Assembly: GCF_007830435.1 (NCBI RefSeq)
Contig: NZ_VLLC01000011.1
Span: forward strand, 29,268 to 93,267
DNA length: 64,000 bases
Origin: Desulfobotulus alkaliphilus
Lineage (GTDB): Bacteria > Desulfobacterota > Desulfobacteria > Desulfobacterales > ASO4-4
Direction: 5' to 3'
Below, in pieces: positions 17,457-26,856 of this stretch (position 1 is the stretch's first letter; the number at the start of each line of letters is the position of its first letter). The notes under the pieces were generated by a model. That model was not told where the DNA came from, did no database searches, and saw only the letters and a list, made by a program, of their open reading frames with translations. The position numbers and the translations under genes were made by a program.

Positions 17457-19907
17457 ATGTTGCGTAAGATTCGTTTACCCATAACTGGCATGCACTGTGT
17501 CAATTGTGCCAGTGGTGTGGAAAAGGCGGTTTCAGCCCTTGAAGGTGTCCATGGGGCAAGGGTGAATCTTGCTCTGGAAAACCTTGATGCGGAAGTTGAT
17601 CCGGAACGAACATCCCTTACGGAGCTCGTGGATGCGGTGAAAAAGGCAGGGTTTCAGGTACCTGAGGCCCGGTTGCGCATCCCTGTTACGGGCATGCATT
17701 GTGTCAATTGTGCGGGGGGGGTTGAAAAGGCCCTGTCCGCTGTTTCCGGTGTGCTGGATGCAAAGGTGAATCTGGCCGGAGAAGAAGCCCATGTGGTCTA
17801 TCTTCCGGGAGAAACAGGGCCTTCTGAACTGGCCGGCGCCGTCCGAAAGGCCGGATTTACCCCTGTAATGGAAGAAGGGGGAGGAGAAGCCCTTGAAGAT
17901 GTGGAAAAGGCGGCAAGGGAAGCCGAAGTGGCGGAACAGAAGAAGAAATTTCTCGTGGGTGCGGCCTTTACCCTCCCCCTTTTCATCCTTTCCATGGGCC
18001 GGGATTTTGACCTCATGGGGGCGTGGAGTCACGGGGTCTGGGTGAATTACCTGCTCTGGTTTCTTGCAACACCTGTCATGTTTTACACCGGTCTGGATTA
18101 TTTCAAAGGTGGCTGGCAGAGCCTTAAAAACAAAAGTGCCAACATGGATGTGCTGGTCAGCATGGGGACATCCGTGGCCTATGGATACTCTGTATGTATC
18201 GTTCTCTTTTTTCCTGACGGCGGCCATGTCTACTTTGAAACCGCTGCGGTGATCATTACCCTGATCAAGCTGGGCAAGCTCCTTGAGGCGGGAACAAGGG
18301 GAAAAAGCGGGGAGGCCATCCGCAAACTGATGGATCTTTCACCTAAAATGACCATCCGCATCGAAGAAGGCCTTGAAGTGGAAGTTCCCGTTTCCGGAAT
18401 CAGAAAGGGAGACCGGATTGTCTTGCGTCCGGGAAGTACTGTTCCCGTAGATGGTGTGGTGGAAGAAGGCCGCAGTGCCGTGGATGAATCCATGCTCACA
18501 GGGGAATCCATTCCCGTAGATAAAAAGCCCGGTGATGCCGTAACCGGAGGTACCATGAACCATGGGGGGCGCCTGATTATGCTTGCGGAGCGGGTGGGGT
18601 CTGAAACGGTTCTTGCCGGTATCATCCGCATGGTCCGGGATGCCCAGGGCAGCCGCACCCGTGTGCAGGCACTGGCGGACAGGGTGGCTGGGGTTTTTGT
18701 GCCTGTGGTTGTGGCTGTGGCCCTTTTGACCTTTGCCATCTGGTGGCTTGCTGCGGGCGATGGCCTGGAGGGTATGGTACGCCTTGTGGCTGTGCTGGTC
18801 ATTGCCTGCCCCTGTGCCCTTGGCCTTGCAACGCCTACGGCTGTGATGGCCGGAACGGGCCGTGCTGCGGAAAGGGGGATTCTCTTTAAAAACGGAATGG
18901 CCCTTGAGGATGCCGCAGAGGTGGATACGGTGGTGTTTGATAAAACCGGCACCCTTACCTTTGGGCGGCCAGAGCTGACGGATGTTTTGTCTCTGGATGC
19001 GGGTTTGTCCGAAAAAGAGCTGCTTGCTCTGGGGGCTGCTGCGGAAAGGGGATCTGAGCATCCCGTGGGCAGGGCCGTGCTCAGGGCCGCGGAGAATCAA
19101 GGATTGTTTCTTCCCACTACAGAGGATTTCAGCAGTGTGGGAGGTGCCGGTGTCAGGGCCTTTGTGGATGGCCATGCCATTCTGATCGGTCGTCCGGACT
19201 GGGTGGCGGAGGAAGGCGTGGATACGGCATCCGGTGAGGGGGCAATCTTAAAGCTGCGCAGGGAGGGGAAAACCGTTCTGGCCCTTGGCATGGGGGGAAG
19301 GCTTGCGGGGCTTTTTGCCGTGGCGGATACCCTGAGACCGGAAGCCGTAGATGTGGTATCCCGCTTGAAGTCCATGGGGATGCGTACGGTGCTCATGACG
19401 GGGGATACGCCGGAAAGTGCAGCCGCCGCTGCTTCTGCCTGCGGTGTGGATGAGGTATTTTCCGAAGTCCGGCCCGAAGGAAAGTCCCTTACGGTGCAAG
19501 AGCTTCAGAAATCCGGTCGCAGGGTGGCCATGGTGGGGGATGGTATCAATGACGCACCTGCCCTTGCGGCTGCGGATCTGGGCATTGCCATGGGTTCCGG
19601 AACGGATGTGGCCATGGAAAGCGGTGGTGTGGTTCTGGCCGGAGGCCGGCTTTCCCAGGTGCCCATGGTTTTCAGGATGGGCAGGGTGAGTCTGCGGGTT
19701 ATCCGTCAGAACCTGTTCTGGGCCTTTTGTTACAATGTGCTTCTCATTCCTGTGGCCGCAGGGGTACTGGCATCCTTTGTTTTTCTTCCGGCCATGCTGC
19801 GGCATCTGGATCCCATGGCTGCGGCACTGGCCATGGCCCTGAGCAGCCTTACCGTGGTGAACAACTCCCTCAGGCTTTACCGCTCCCGGCGTCTTTTCCG
19901 GGAGTAA
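17457..19907 (+). CDS. copA: copper-translocating P1B-type ATPase CopA
   Basis: The 816-residue protein is an inner-membrane copper exporter. Two N-terminal heavy-metal-associated domains carry GMHCVNCASG and GMHCVNCAGG. They are followed by transmembrane helices, the TGESIPV actuator motif, the metal-binding CPC in ACPCALG near residue 450, the phosphorylation site DKTGT near 494, the SEHPVG nucleotide motif and GDGINDAPAL. The ATG at 17457 has AGG six bases upstream; 17451 is an alternative. No CueR or CsoR gene is adjacent. It is convergent with the PurF-like gene with a 4-bp gap. Confidence 0.95.
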   Translation: MLRKIRLPITGMHCVNCASGVEKAVSALEGVHGARVNLALENLDAEVDPERTSLTELVDAVKKAGFQVPEARLRIPVTGMHCVNCAGGVEKALSAVSGVLDAKVNLAGEEAHVVYLPGETGPSELAGAVRKAGFTPVMEEGGGEALEDVEKAAREAEVAEQKKKFLVGAAFTLPLFILSMGRDFDLMGAWSHGVWVNYLLWFLATPVMFYTGLDYFKGGWQSLKNKSANMDVLVSMGTSVAYGYSVCIVLFFPDGGHVYFETAAVIITLIKLGKLLEAGTRGKSGEAIRKLMDLSPKMTIRIEEGLEVEVPVSGIRKGDRIVLRPGSTVPVDGVVEEGRSAVDESMLTGESIPVDKKPGDAVTGGTMNHGGRLIMLAERVGSETVLAGIIRMVRDAQGSRTRVQALADRVAGVFVPVVVAVALLTFAIWWLAAGDGLEGMVRLVAVLVIACPCALGLATPTAVMAGTGRAAERGILFKNGMALEDAAEVDTVVFDKTGTLTFGRPELTDVLSLDAGLSEKELLALGAAAERGSEHPVGRAVLRAAENQGLFLPTTEDFSSVGGAGVRAFVDGHAILIGRPDWVAEEGVDTASGEGAILKLRREGKTVLALGMGGRLAGLFAVADTLRPEAVDVVSRLKSMGMRTVLMTGDTPESAAAAASACGVDEVFSEVRPEGKSLTVQELQKSGRRVAMVGDGINDAPALAAADLGIAMGSGTDVAMESGGVVLAGGRLSQVPMVFRMGRVSLRVIRQNLFWAFCYNVLLIPVAAGVLASFVFLPAMLRHLDPMAAALAMALSSLTVVNNSLRLYRSRRLFRE

Positions 19908-19911
19908 GGGG

Positions 19912-21318
19912 TCAGTGACCGTAGCTGGAGCCATCCCAGCAGTGGGTGCAGAGCTTTTCCTTTGGAAGGCCAATGGCCGTAACAAGGTCTTCAAGGGTCT
20001 GAAACTTAAGGGATGTCAGTTCCATGCGTTTTTGTATCCATGCCACCATTTCCGCATTTTTGGGGTCAAAGGCATCGGCATAGCGGTGGATGTTGCCCGT
20101 TTCATTGCCCTCAAGATCCAGAATGGCTTTGCGGCCAATGAGTTCAAGGGAGGATCTTGATGTGGAAAAATTTATGAATTCACAGGGGAAAATCAGTGTG
20201 GGGCAGGCAACGCGCATGTGTACATTTTCAGCGCCGTAGTTGCGGAGAACCCGTGCATTGTCCGAAAGCTGGGTACCCCTCACAATGGAGTCATCCATCA
20301 GTACCATGGATTTTCCCTCAATGAGGCTGCGGTTGGGAATCAGCTTCATCCTTGCAACCAGCGCTCTGGTTTTCTGATTCTGTGGCATGAAGCTTCGTGG
20401 CCAGGTGGGGGTGTACTTGACGATGGGCCGCTGATAGGGAATTCCCCTTGCATTGGCATAGCCTACTGCATGGCCGATACCGGAATCCGGAATGCCTGCG
20501 GCAAAGTCTGCGGGTACAGTATCTTTTGCGCCCATGGCCGCACCACAGCGGTAGCGGAAGGCTTCCACATTAATCCCTTCATAATTGGAAGAAGGGTAGC
20601 CGTAATAGACCCAGAGAAAGGAGCAGATCTGCATCTTATCCCTGGCCGGAATGCGTGTTTCCCAGCCCATGGGATTGATGAAGACCGCTTCTCCGGGTCC
20701 CAGATCCATGAGCGGCTCATAACCAAGGTTGACGAAGGCACTGGATTCCGATGAGAAAACAAAACTTCCCTCCTTTTCTCCCAGAATCAGAGGGGTTCTT
20801 CCCAGAAGATCCCTGCATCCGTAGAGGCCTTTTTCCGTCAGAATGATAAAGGTGCAGGAGCCTTTTACCTTTTCCTGTACGGCAAGGATACCCGCCTCAA
20901 AGGATTCTTCCGCACTAATGAGCATGGCTATGATTTCAGTGGGATTGACATCGCCTGCGGAGGATTCGCTGAAGGCATAGCGCCTCTGGTGGGCTTCTTT
21001 GGTCAGGGCTTCAATGTTGGCAATTTTACCTGCGGTCACTAGGGCAAAACGGCCCAGATGGGATGAGAAAACCATGGGCTGGGCATCCGTGTCGCTGATG
21101 ACCCCAATGCCCATATTGCCGGAAAAAAGGCCCAGATCCGGTTCAAACTGGGTACGGAAATAGGTGGATTCCAGACTGTGGATTTTGCGGGTAAAGCCCG
21201 CAGGTCCGGCAACGGCCATGCCGCCGCGTTTTGTACCGAGATGGGACAGATAATCCGTTCCGTAGAAAAGATCCCCTACGCAATCCGTTTTCCGGGCCAC
21301 TCCGAACACGCCCCCCAT
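19912..21318 (-). CDS. PurF-like amidophosphoribosyltransferase paralogue lacking the catalytic Cys
   Basis: The 468-residue protein has the overall PurF layout: an N-terminal Ntn glutaminase-like domain (about 1-245) and a C-terminal phosphoribosyltransferase domain with the PRPP motif VLMDDSIVRGTQL near 340. Genuine PurF begins with Met-Cys-Gly and uses that cysteine as nucleophile; this protein begins MGGVFGV, so Gly takes its place. Glutaminase activity is therefore unlikely. It may use ammonia, or be a regulatory or differently acting paralogue; similar MGG-starting forms are known among anaerobes. The C-terminus has CTHC. It is divergent from the ilvD leader. Confidence 0.82.
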   Translation of the reverse strand: MGGVFGVARKTDCVGDLFYGTDYLSHLGTKRGGMAVAGPAGFTRKIHSLESTYFRTQFEPDLGLFSGNMGIGVISDTDAQPMVFSSHLGRFALVTAGKIANIEALTKEAHQRRYAFSESSAGDVNPTEIIAMLISAEESFEAGILAVQEKVKGSCTFIILTEKGLYGCRDLLGRTPLILGEKEGSFVFSSESSAFVNLGYEPLMDLGPGEAVFINPMGWETRIPARDKMQICSFLWVYYGYPSSNYEGINVEAFRYRCGAAMGAKDTVPADFAAGIPDSGIGHAVGYANARGIPYQRPIVKYTPTWPRSFMPQNQKTRALVARMKLIPNRSLIEGKSMVLMDDSIVRGTQLSDNARVLRNYGAENVHMRVACPTLIFPCEFINFSTSRSSLELIGRKAILDLEGNETGNIHRYADAFDPKNAEMVAWIQKRMELTSLKFQTLEDLVTAIGLPKEKLCTHCWDGSSYGH

Positions 21319-21499
21319 GATGCTCCCCTCTTTTGGACTTCTTTGATGATTCAGTAGAAAGTGAAATGGCAGGATGAATAAAGATGCCCATCCTGCATGG
21401 CGGTTTCCATTGTTTCAGACAGGGGGCTTTATAGGCCTCATTGGCTTTCAAGTACAGAAAAAAAGTACCAAGGACTCGGATTTTTGATGGAAAAGGGTG

Positions 21500-21528
21500 T
21501 TGACAGCAGGGGTTTGCGCTGTTAAAGG
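21500..21528 (+). promoter_or_regulatory. candidate promoter of the ilvD leader transcript
   Basis: A perfect TTGACA (21500-21505) is followed after 17 bp by a weak -10 element TAAAGG (21523-21528). It lies 37 bp before the leader peptide start codon. Confidence 0.4.
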
Positions 21529-21564
21529 ACAGTTTCAAATAAAGATTTTTAAGGAAAGACAGAT

Positions 21565-21651
21565 ATGTTTAATTTTGTACTTACCAGCCTTATTCTCCTT
21601 CTTATCGTTCTCGTGGTGGTGGCGCCACCGCTTGAGGGCCGGGCTTGGTAA
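21565..21651 (+). CDS. branched-chain amino-acid attenuator leader peptide
   Basis: This 28-codon frame starts at ATG 21565 with AAGGAAAG six bases upstream and ends at TAA 21651. Residues 9-19 are eleven consecutive branched-chain residues (LILLLIVLVVV), and 14 of the 28 residues are Leu, Ile or Val. An intrinsic terminator follows within 32 bp and ilvD 21 bp after that. This is the classic design of leader-peptide attenuation, in which stalling at uncharged-tRNA codons prevents the terminator hairpin. A 12-bp palindrome, GGTGGCGCCACC (21618-21629), overlaps the Val-Ala-Pro-Pro codons and may be part of the alternative fold. Confidence 0.88.
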   Translation: MFNFVLTSLILLLIVLVVVAPPLEGRAW

Positions 21652-21682
21652 TGGCATTATAACCGCCGAACGGAAGATTCAG

Positions 21683-21725
21683 AACCGTTATCAGCCTGGC
21701 AGCTGGTAGCGGTTTTTTGTTTTTT
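21683..21725 (+). terminator. attenuator terminator upstream of ilvD
   Basis: A 13-bp stem with two G-T wobbles joins 21683-21695 to 21702-21714 around a short loop, and is followed by TTTTTTGTTTTTT. The upstream segment GGGCTTGGTAATGG (21641-21654) is partly complementary to the left arm of the stem, so a mutually exclusive antiterminator is possible. It ends 21 bp before the ilvD start. Confidence 0.9.
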
Positions 21726-21746
21726 ACATGTATGAAAGGAGTGTCC

Positions 21747-23417
21747 ATGCGCAGCGGGCAAGTAAAAGACGGCATAGAAAGGGCTCCCCACAGGTCCCTT
21801 TTCAAGGCCATGGGGTATACGGATGAGGAAATCCGACGGCCGATCATCGGTATTGCCAATGCAGCCAATGACATCATACCGGGGCATGTGCACCTTGATA
21901 AGATCGTGGAAGCTGTCAAGGCCGGTATTTATATGGCAGGGGGGCTTCCCGTCACCTTTGGTGTGATTGGTGTCTGCGACGGTATTGCCATGAACCATAC
22001 GGGCATGCATTACTCCCTCGGAAGCCGGGAACTGATCGCCGATACCATTGAAGTCATGGCTACGGCCCATGCCTTTGACGGTCTGGTCATGGTTCCCAAC
22101 TGCGATAAGATTGTTCCGGGCATGCTCATGGCTGCGGCCCGCCTTGATCTGCCTACGGTGGTCATCAGCGGTGGTCCCATGCTGGCGGGTAAGCACCCAG
22201 AAAAGCCGGGCCAGAAGGTGGACCTCATTTCCGTATTTGAGGCTGTGGGTGCCGTCAAGAGGGGCACCATGGATGAAAGGGAGCTTGGGCTGATTGAGGA
22301 TGCCGCCTGCCCGACCTGCGGTTCCTGTTCCGGCATGTTCACGGCCAATTCCATGAACTGCCTGACGGAAGTCATCGGCATGGGGCTTCCCGGTAACGGC
22401 ACCGTACCTGCGGTTATGGCGGAGCGCCAGCGCATGGCCAAGTATGCGGGCATGAAGGTGATGGAGCTCCTTGGGGCAGGTATCACCCCCCGCAGCATCA
22501 TGACGGAAAAGGCCTTTGAGAATGCCCTGGCCGTGGATATGGCCTTAGGATGTTCCACCAATACCGTGCTGCATCTGCCGGCCATTGCCGGTGAGGCCGG
22601 AGTGAAGATTGACCTGTCCATGATCAATGAGGTCAGCGCCAAAACGCCCCACCTCTGTTCCTTGAGCCCCGGTGGCAAGGATCACATTGAAGATCTCAAC
22701 CGGGCAGGTGGCATATCCGCAGTGATGAAGGTGCTGGCCGATGCGGGCCGGATTCACGGAGACTGCATGACGGTGACAGGTAAAAGCGTTAGCGAGAATA
22801 TTGCCGCAAGCCGGGTGCTGGATGCGGATGTGATACGGCCCCTCAGCAATCCCTACCATGAGCAGGGTGGCCTTGCCGTTCTCTTCGGCAATCTGGCACC
22901 CGAAGGCTGTGTGGTAAAGCAGTCTGCGGTTCGGGATGAAATGATGGTCCATGAAGGCCCTGCACGGGTTTATAACTCCGAGGAGGCTGCTTCCGCTGCC
23001 ATTATGGCCGGGGAAATCCGCAAAGGGGATGTGGTGGTGATCCGCTATGAAGGCCCCAAGGGTGGTCCGGGCATGCGGGAAATGCTCACTCCCACTTCCA
23101 CCATCGCAGGCATGGGGCTGGACGGGGATGTGGCACTGATCACGGATGGCCGTTTTTCCGGCGGAACCCGTGGTGCAGCCATTGGCCATGTATCTCCCGA
23201 GGCCAGCAGCGGTGGTCCCATTGCCTTTGTGGAGGAAGGAGATATCATTTCCATTAATATCAGGGAAAAAAGTATTGCCCTGAAGGTGGAGGATGCGGTG
23301 CTGGAAAAGCGGAAAGCCTCATGGACGCCGCCAGCAGCGAAAATTACTAAGGGGTATATGGCCCGTTACAGCCAGAGGGTATCTTCCGCAAGCAGGGGTG
23401 CCGTGCTGGATGGGTAG
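21747..23417 (+). CDS. ilvD: dihydroxy-acid dehydratase IlvD
   Basis: The 556-residue iron-sulfur dehydratase converts 2,3-dihydroxy-isovalerate and -3-methylvalerate to the 2-keto acids of valine and isoleucine synthesis. Family motifs include the cluster cysteines in GVCDGI, PNCDKI and [19 protein letters not shown], and the C-terminal GPKGGPGM and [13 protein letters not shown] at 21747 has AAAGGA upstream and gives the usual [10 protein letters not shown]-terminus; the frame is open 10 codons earlier, inside the terminator. It is controlled by the leader/attenuator directly in front and followed by repeat R1 copy B and ilvB. Confidence 0.96.
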   Translation: MRSGQVKDGIERAPHRSLFKAMGYTDEEIRRPIIGIANAANDIIPGHVHLDKIVEAVKAGIYMAGGLPVTFGVIGVCDGIAMNHTGMHYSLGSRELIADTIEVMATAHAFDGLVMVPNCDKIVPGMLMAAARLDLPTVVISGGPMLAGKHPEKPGQKVDLISVFEAVGAVKRGTMDERELGLIEDAACPTCGSCSGMFTANSMNCLTEVIGMGLPGNGTVPAVMAERQRMAKYAGMKVMELLGAGITPRSIMTEKAFENALAVDMALGCSTNTVLHLPAIAGEAGVKIDLSMINEVSAKTPHLCSLSPGGKDHIEDLNRAGGISAVMKVLADAGRIHGDCMTVTGKSVSENIAASRVLDADVIRPLSNPYHEQGGLAVLFGNLAPEGCVVKQSAVRDEMMVHEGPARVYNSEEAASAAIMAGEIRKGDVVVIRYEGPKGGPGMREMLTPTSTIAGMGLDGDVALITDGRFSGGTRGAAIGHVSPEASSGGPIAFVEEGDIISINIREKSIALKVEDAVLEKRKASWTPPAAKITKGYMARYSQRVSSASRGAVLDG

Positions 23418-23428
23418 TTTGTTTTTTT

Positions 23429-23700
23429 GTAATTATTCAGAACAGTTTAATCTGAATTGCTAATGCTGTAATTGTAACAGGTTCGTACTGTTGCAAGGCT
23501 CCGTGGCTATTTGCAAGTGACATTGCAATCGTTTCGGATCAGAGCTTTGTCCGGCACTCAAGATCCTTGAAGCACTTTTGCTCCCGTAAAGGGCTTGAGC
23601 TTTTCAGCTTGAGTGCCGGATTGCGTCACGGGCAAATAGCCCGGGGTCTGTGCATCTGCCTTGCAGGTATGGTACTTGGAAAACTGTGCTGAACAGTTAC
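23429..23700. repeat. R1 palindromic mobile repeat, copy B
   Basis: The 272-bp element begins GTAATTATTCAGAACAG and ends CTGTGCTGAACAGTTAC, imperfect inverted termini. It carries the outer arms plus one 71-bp hairpin module at the apex. The flanks are GTTTTTTT on the left and GTTTTTTA on the right, a 7-of-8 direct repeat. It lies 11 bp after the ilvD stop and 47 bp before ilvB. Confidence 0.92.
23550..23620. repeat. R3 hairpin module within R1 copy B
   Basis: This 71-bp module has perfect inverted ends TCCGGCACTCAAG and CTTGAGTGCCGGA. Its interior closely matches the modules at 30467-30536 (inverted) and 39619-39689. Confidence 0.9.
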
Positions 23701-23747
23701 GTTTTTTATTACATCACTTTTTTTACCCAAAACGAAGGATGATCCCT

Positions 23748-25442
23748 ATGGAGTTGACAGGCGCACAAATTCTCTGGCAGTCGCTCAAGGACGAGGGCGT
23801 GGATACGGTTTTCGGCTATCCCGGCGGCGCTGTCATCGATTTTTATGATGCACTGGTACAATATGATATCAATCATATTCTGGTTCGCCATGAGCAGGGT
23901 GCCGTTCATGCGGCAGATGGTTATGCCAGGGCTTCCGGTAAGGTCGGTGTCTGCATGGTAACCTCCGGTCCCGGAGCCACCAACACGGTAACGGGCATTG
24001 CCACGGCCTACATGGATTCCATTCCCATGGTGGTGATTACCGGTCAGGTTCCCACCAGTCTCATCGGTAACGATGCTTTCCAGGAAGTGGATATTGTGGG
24101 CATTACAAGGCCCTGCACCAAGCACAACTATCTGGTGAAGGATATCACCAGGCTGGAGCGCATCATCAAGGAAGCCTTTTACATTGCCCGCTCCGGACGT
24201 CCCGGACCGGTTCTCATTGATATTCCCAAGGATGTGACCAACAGCCGTACGGTGTATCAGGCCATTCAGGCTGTTCAGATGGAATCCTACAACCCCACCT
24301 ACCACCCCAACACCAAGCAGCTTGCCAAGGTGGTGAACCTGATCAAGGAAGCCAAAAAGCCCATTATCTTCACGGGCGGCGGGGTGGTGCTTTCCAAGGG
24401 CGCCGAGGCCCTGACAAAACTGGCCCAGAGAACCAATATCCCCGTAACCGGCTCCCTCATGGGGCTGGGAAGTTATCCCGGTACGGATGCAAAACTCTGG
24501 CTGGGGATGCTGGGCATGCACGGTACCTACCGGGCCAATATGGCCATTTCCGATGCGGATCTCATCCTTGCCATCGGGGTCCGTTTTGATGACAGGGTGA
24601 CGGGCAAGACCGATGAGTTTGCCAGAAAAGCCACCATTGTCCATGTGGACATTGATCCCACCTCCATCCATAAGAATGTCACCGTGGATGTGCCTGTGGT
24701 GGGTGACTGCCGCCTGACCCTTGAGGCCCTGAACCAGCTTCTGGATGCCGAAGATCCGGCTGTGATCGGGCCGGAGCGCACGGAGTGGCTGGGCCAGATT
24801 AAAAAATGGAAGGACACCAATCCCCTTGGCTACAACCAGAAGGATTGTGCCACCATCAAGCCCCAGTATGTCATTGAAAAGCTTTTTGAGCTGACCAAAG
24901 GCGATGCCATCATCAGCACGGAAGTGGGGCAGAACCAGATGTGGGCGGCCCAGTATTATCATTTCTCCAAACCCAATCAGTGGCTGACCTCCGGTGGCCT
25001 CGGTACCATGGGTTATGGATTCCCTGCGGCCATTGGTGCCCAGATGGCTTTCCCGGATAAGGTGGTGGTGGATGTGGCAGGGGACGGCTCCATTCAGATG
25101 AATATTCAGGAAATGGCCACGGCGGTTCAGAACAAGCTGCCCGTGAAAATTGTCATCCTGAACAATCAGTATCTGGGTATGGTACGTCAGTGGCAGGAGC
25201 TGTTCTATAAAAAGAATTACTCCCAGACGGACATGACCCATGCCCCTGATTTTGTAAAACTTGCCGAGGCTTACGGTGCTTCGGGTTTCAGAACGGAAAA
25301 GCCCGATGAGGTTGAATCCGTACTGAAAAAAGGTCTTGAGACCCCCGGCCCTGTAATCATGGAGTTCATGGTTTCCCGTGAAGAATGTGTGTATCCCATG
25401 GTTCCTGCCGGAGCCCCCATCACCAACATGCTCTTGGTCTGA
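23748..25442 (+). CDS. ilvB: acetolactate synthase large (catalytic) subunit
   Basis: The 564-residue ThDP enzyme condenses pyruvate with pyruvate or 2-ketobutyrate in the first common step of branched-chain amino-acid synthesis. The ThDP-activating Glu lies in RHEQGAVHAADGYARA, the FAD-binding middle domain has GVRFDDRVTGK, and the cofactor motif runs from GDGS to NNQYLGMVRQWQ. ATG at 23748 has GAAGGA upstream and gives the usual MELTGAQIL start; the open frame upstream of it is inside repeat R1. The small-subunit gene follows after 12 bp, so the two are co-translated. Confidence 0.96.
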   Translation: MELTGAQILWQSLKDEGVDTVFGYPGGAVIDFYDALVQYDINHILVRHEQGAVHAADGYARASGKVGVCMVTSGPGATNTVTGIATAYMDSIPMVVITGQVPTSLIGNDAFQEVDIVGITRPCTKHNYLVKDITRLERIIKEAFYIARSGRPGPVLIDIPKDVTNSRTVYQAIQAVQMESYNPTYHPNTKQLAKVVNLIKEAKKPIIFTGGGVVLSKGAEALTKLAQRTNIPVTGSLMGLGSYPGTDAKLWLGMLGMHGTYRANMAISDADLILAIGVRFDDRVTGKTDEFARKATIVHVDIDPTSIHKNVTVDVPVVGDCRLTLEALNQLLDAEDPAVIGPERTEWLGQIKKWKDTNPLGYNQKDCATIKPQYVIEKLFELTKGDAIISTEVGQNQMWAAQYYHFSKPNQWLTSGGLGTMGYGFPAAIGAQMAFPDKVVVDVAGDGSIQMNIQEMATAVQNKLPVKIVILNNQYLGMVRQWQELFYKKNYSQTDMTHAPDFVKLAEAYGASGFRTEKPDEVESVLKKGLETPGPVIMEFMVSREECVYPMVPAGAPITNMLLV

Positions 25443-25454
25443 TACGGAGGCAAA

Positions 25455-25943
25455 ATGAACGGAGACAAAAGTATTCTTTCCATTCTGGTGGACAACGAAC
25501 CCGGTGTGCTTTCCCGCATTACAGGGCTGTTTTCCGGCAGGGGCTACAATATCGAATCCCTTTCCGTGGCGGAAACCATGGAACCGGGTATTTCCCGCAT
25601 CACCATGATTACCCGGGGGGACAAGCACATTGTCGAGCAGATTAAAAAGCAGCTGAACAAGCTCATCAATGTAATTAAGGTATTGGATTTTACGGAACAG
25701 CGTCATGTGCTGCGTGAACTGGCCCTGATCAAGGTCCATGCCCGTGCCGAAAGCCGGGCGGAAGTGCTGCGCATCGTGGATATTTTCAGGTGCAAGATTG
25801 TGGACTCCGGTCCGGATCACTATACCCTTGAAGTGGCCGCAGACGAAGACAAGCTGTCTGCCCTTCTCAACATGCTGCAGCCCATGGGTATCAAGGAAAT
25901 TGCCCGTACGGGAAGCATTGCGCTGGTCAGGGAAATGCATTAA
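25455..25943 (+). CDS. ilvN: acetolactate synthase small (regulatory) subunit
   Basis: The 162-residue protein has an N-terminal ACT domain (about 6-80, with ILVDNEPGVLSRITGLFSGR) and the C-terminal ALS_ss domain. It binds the large subunit, stimulates it and confers valine feedback inhibition. Length fits the IlvH/IlvN family. CGGAGG precedes the ATG. The gene ends 5 bp before the target-site duplication of repeat R1 copy C overlaps its stop region; no ilvC follows, unlike many ilvBNC operons. Confidence 0.95.
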   Translation: MNGDKSILSILVDNEPGVLSRITGLFSGRGYNIESLSVAETMEPGISRITMITRGDKHIVEQIKKQLNKLINVIKVLDFTEQRHVLRELALIKVHARAESRAEVLRIVDIFRCKIVDSGPDHYTLEVAADEDKLSALLNMLQPMGIKEIARTGSIALVREMH

Positions 25944-25948
25944 TTTTT

Positions 25949-26295
25949 GTAATTATTCAGCACCGTTTATTCCGAACTGCCAATGCTGTAGTTGCAGCAG
26001 CTTCATACTGTTGCAAGGCTCCGTGGCTATTTGCAAGTGACATTGCAATCGTTTCGGATCAGAGCTTTGCAGGCCTGTGCGAAAGAAGCGGCAAACTGTC
26101 TGAGCCGCCACAAAGGCAGCGTACCAAGGCCTGCTATGGTAATCAAAAAGCTTATCCTGCCTGTGGCGGGGAGTTTTTGCCGCTTCCGCACAGGACAAGA
26201 AGCTCCCGAATAAGATTGCGTCACGGGCAAATAGCCAGGGGCCTGTGCATCTGTCTCGCAGGTATGGTACTTGGAAAACCGTGCTGAACAGTTAC
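25949..26295. repeat. R1 palindromic mobile repeat, copy C
   Basis: The 347-bp element has ends GTAATTATTCAGCACCG and CGGTGCTGAACAGTTAC-like. It contains the middle inverted module (CCTGTGCG...CGCACAGG) but no R3 hairpin. It is flanked by the perfect 8-bp direct repeat TAATTTTT (25941-25948 and 26296-26303), direct evidence of transposition. Confidence 0.95.
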
Positions 26296-26386
26296 TAATT
26301 TTTTGAATTTATCCCTGAAGGGCAGAAGATGTTCTTCAGGGGTGAGGGATGTATTTTTATCCCGGCGGCCAGTCGCGTGGATTTTA

Positions 26387-26430
26387 AAAAAAGACCTGTT
26401 CTTCCTTAACAAAGAGGGCAGGTCTTTTAA
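26387..26430. terminator. intrinsic terminator between ilvN and the CGGC gene
   Basis: AAAAGACCTG (26389-26398) pairs perfectly with CAGGTCTTTT (26419-26428); inner bases CTTCCTT and AAAGAGG extend the stem. It is symmetric with A and T tracts, so it can work in both directions. A smaller CCCTGAA/TTCAGGG hairpin lies at about 26314-26342. Confidence 0.8.
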
Positions 26431-26478
26431 GCCTTTGTGTGAAATGGGTGCAAGAAATGATGTGAAAGGAGGCCTTGT

Positions 26479-26811
26479 ATGAAAAAAGCAGGTATTATCC
26501 GTTGTCAGCAGACCGAGGATATCTGTGCCGGAGCAATGGATTTCAAGGTGGCAGGGCAGGGTAGCCTTGCCTTTGAAAAAACAGGCCCCGTGGACGTGGT
26601 GGGTTTTGTCTCCTGCGGCGGATGTCCGGGAAAAAAGGCTGTGATGCGGGCAAAAATGATGGTGGATAAGGGTGCCGGGGTTATTGCCTTTGCTTCCTGC
26701 ATATCAAAGGGAAATCCCATTGATTTTGCCTGTCCCCATTTTGAAAACATGAAGGCAGCCGTAGAAAATAAGCTGGGTTCGGATATTGAGATCCTTGATC
26801 ATACCCACTGA
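26479..26811 (+). CDS. CGGC-domain protein
   Basis: The 110-residue protein contains the SCGGCPGKKA motif for which the family is named, with further cysteines in IRCQQTEDIC, ASCISKG and FACPHF, consistent with metal or cluster binding. Family function is unproven. The start has AAAGGAGG a few bases upstream. It is set apart from ilvN by a terminator and followed by a strong hairpin before cimA, so it is probably transcribed on its own. Confidence 0.85.
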   Translation: MKKAGIIRCQQTEDICAGAMDFKVAGQGSLAFEKTGPVDVVGFVSCGGCPGKKAVMRAKMMVDKGAGVIAFASCISKGNPIDFACPHFENMKAAVENKLGSDIEILDHTH

Positions 26812-26856
26812 TTATTTTGTATCCTCTTTTTTAAGGCTGTCTCTTAACAGTAATTG

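Noticed and set aside
23709-25940. Very long minus-strand open frame (743 codons) opposite ilvB and ilvN
   Set aside because: It lies entirely over two certain genes, has no family motifs and a His/Gly-rich composition typical of an antisense shadow of GC-biased codons.
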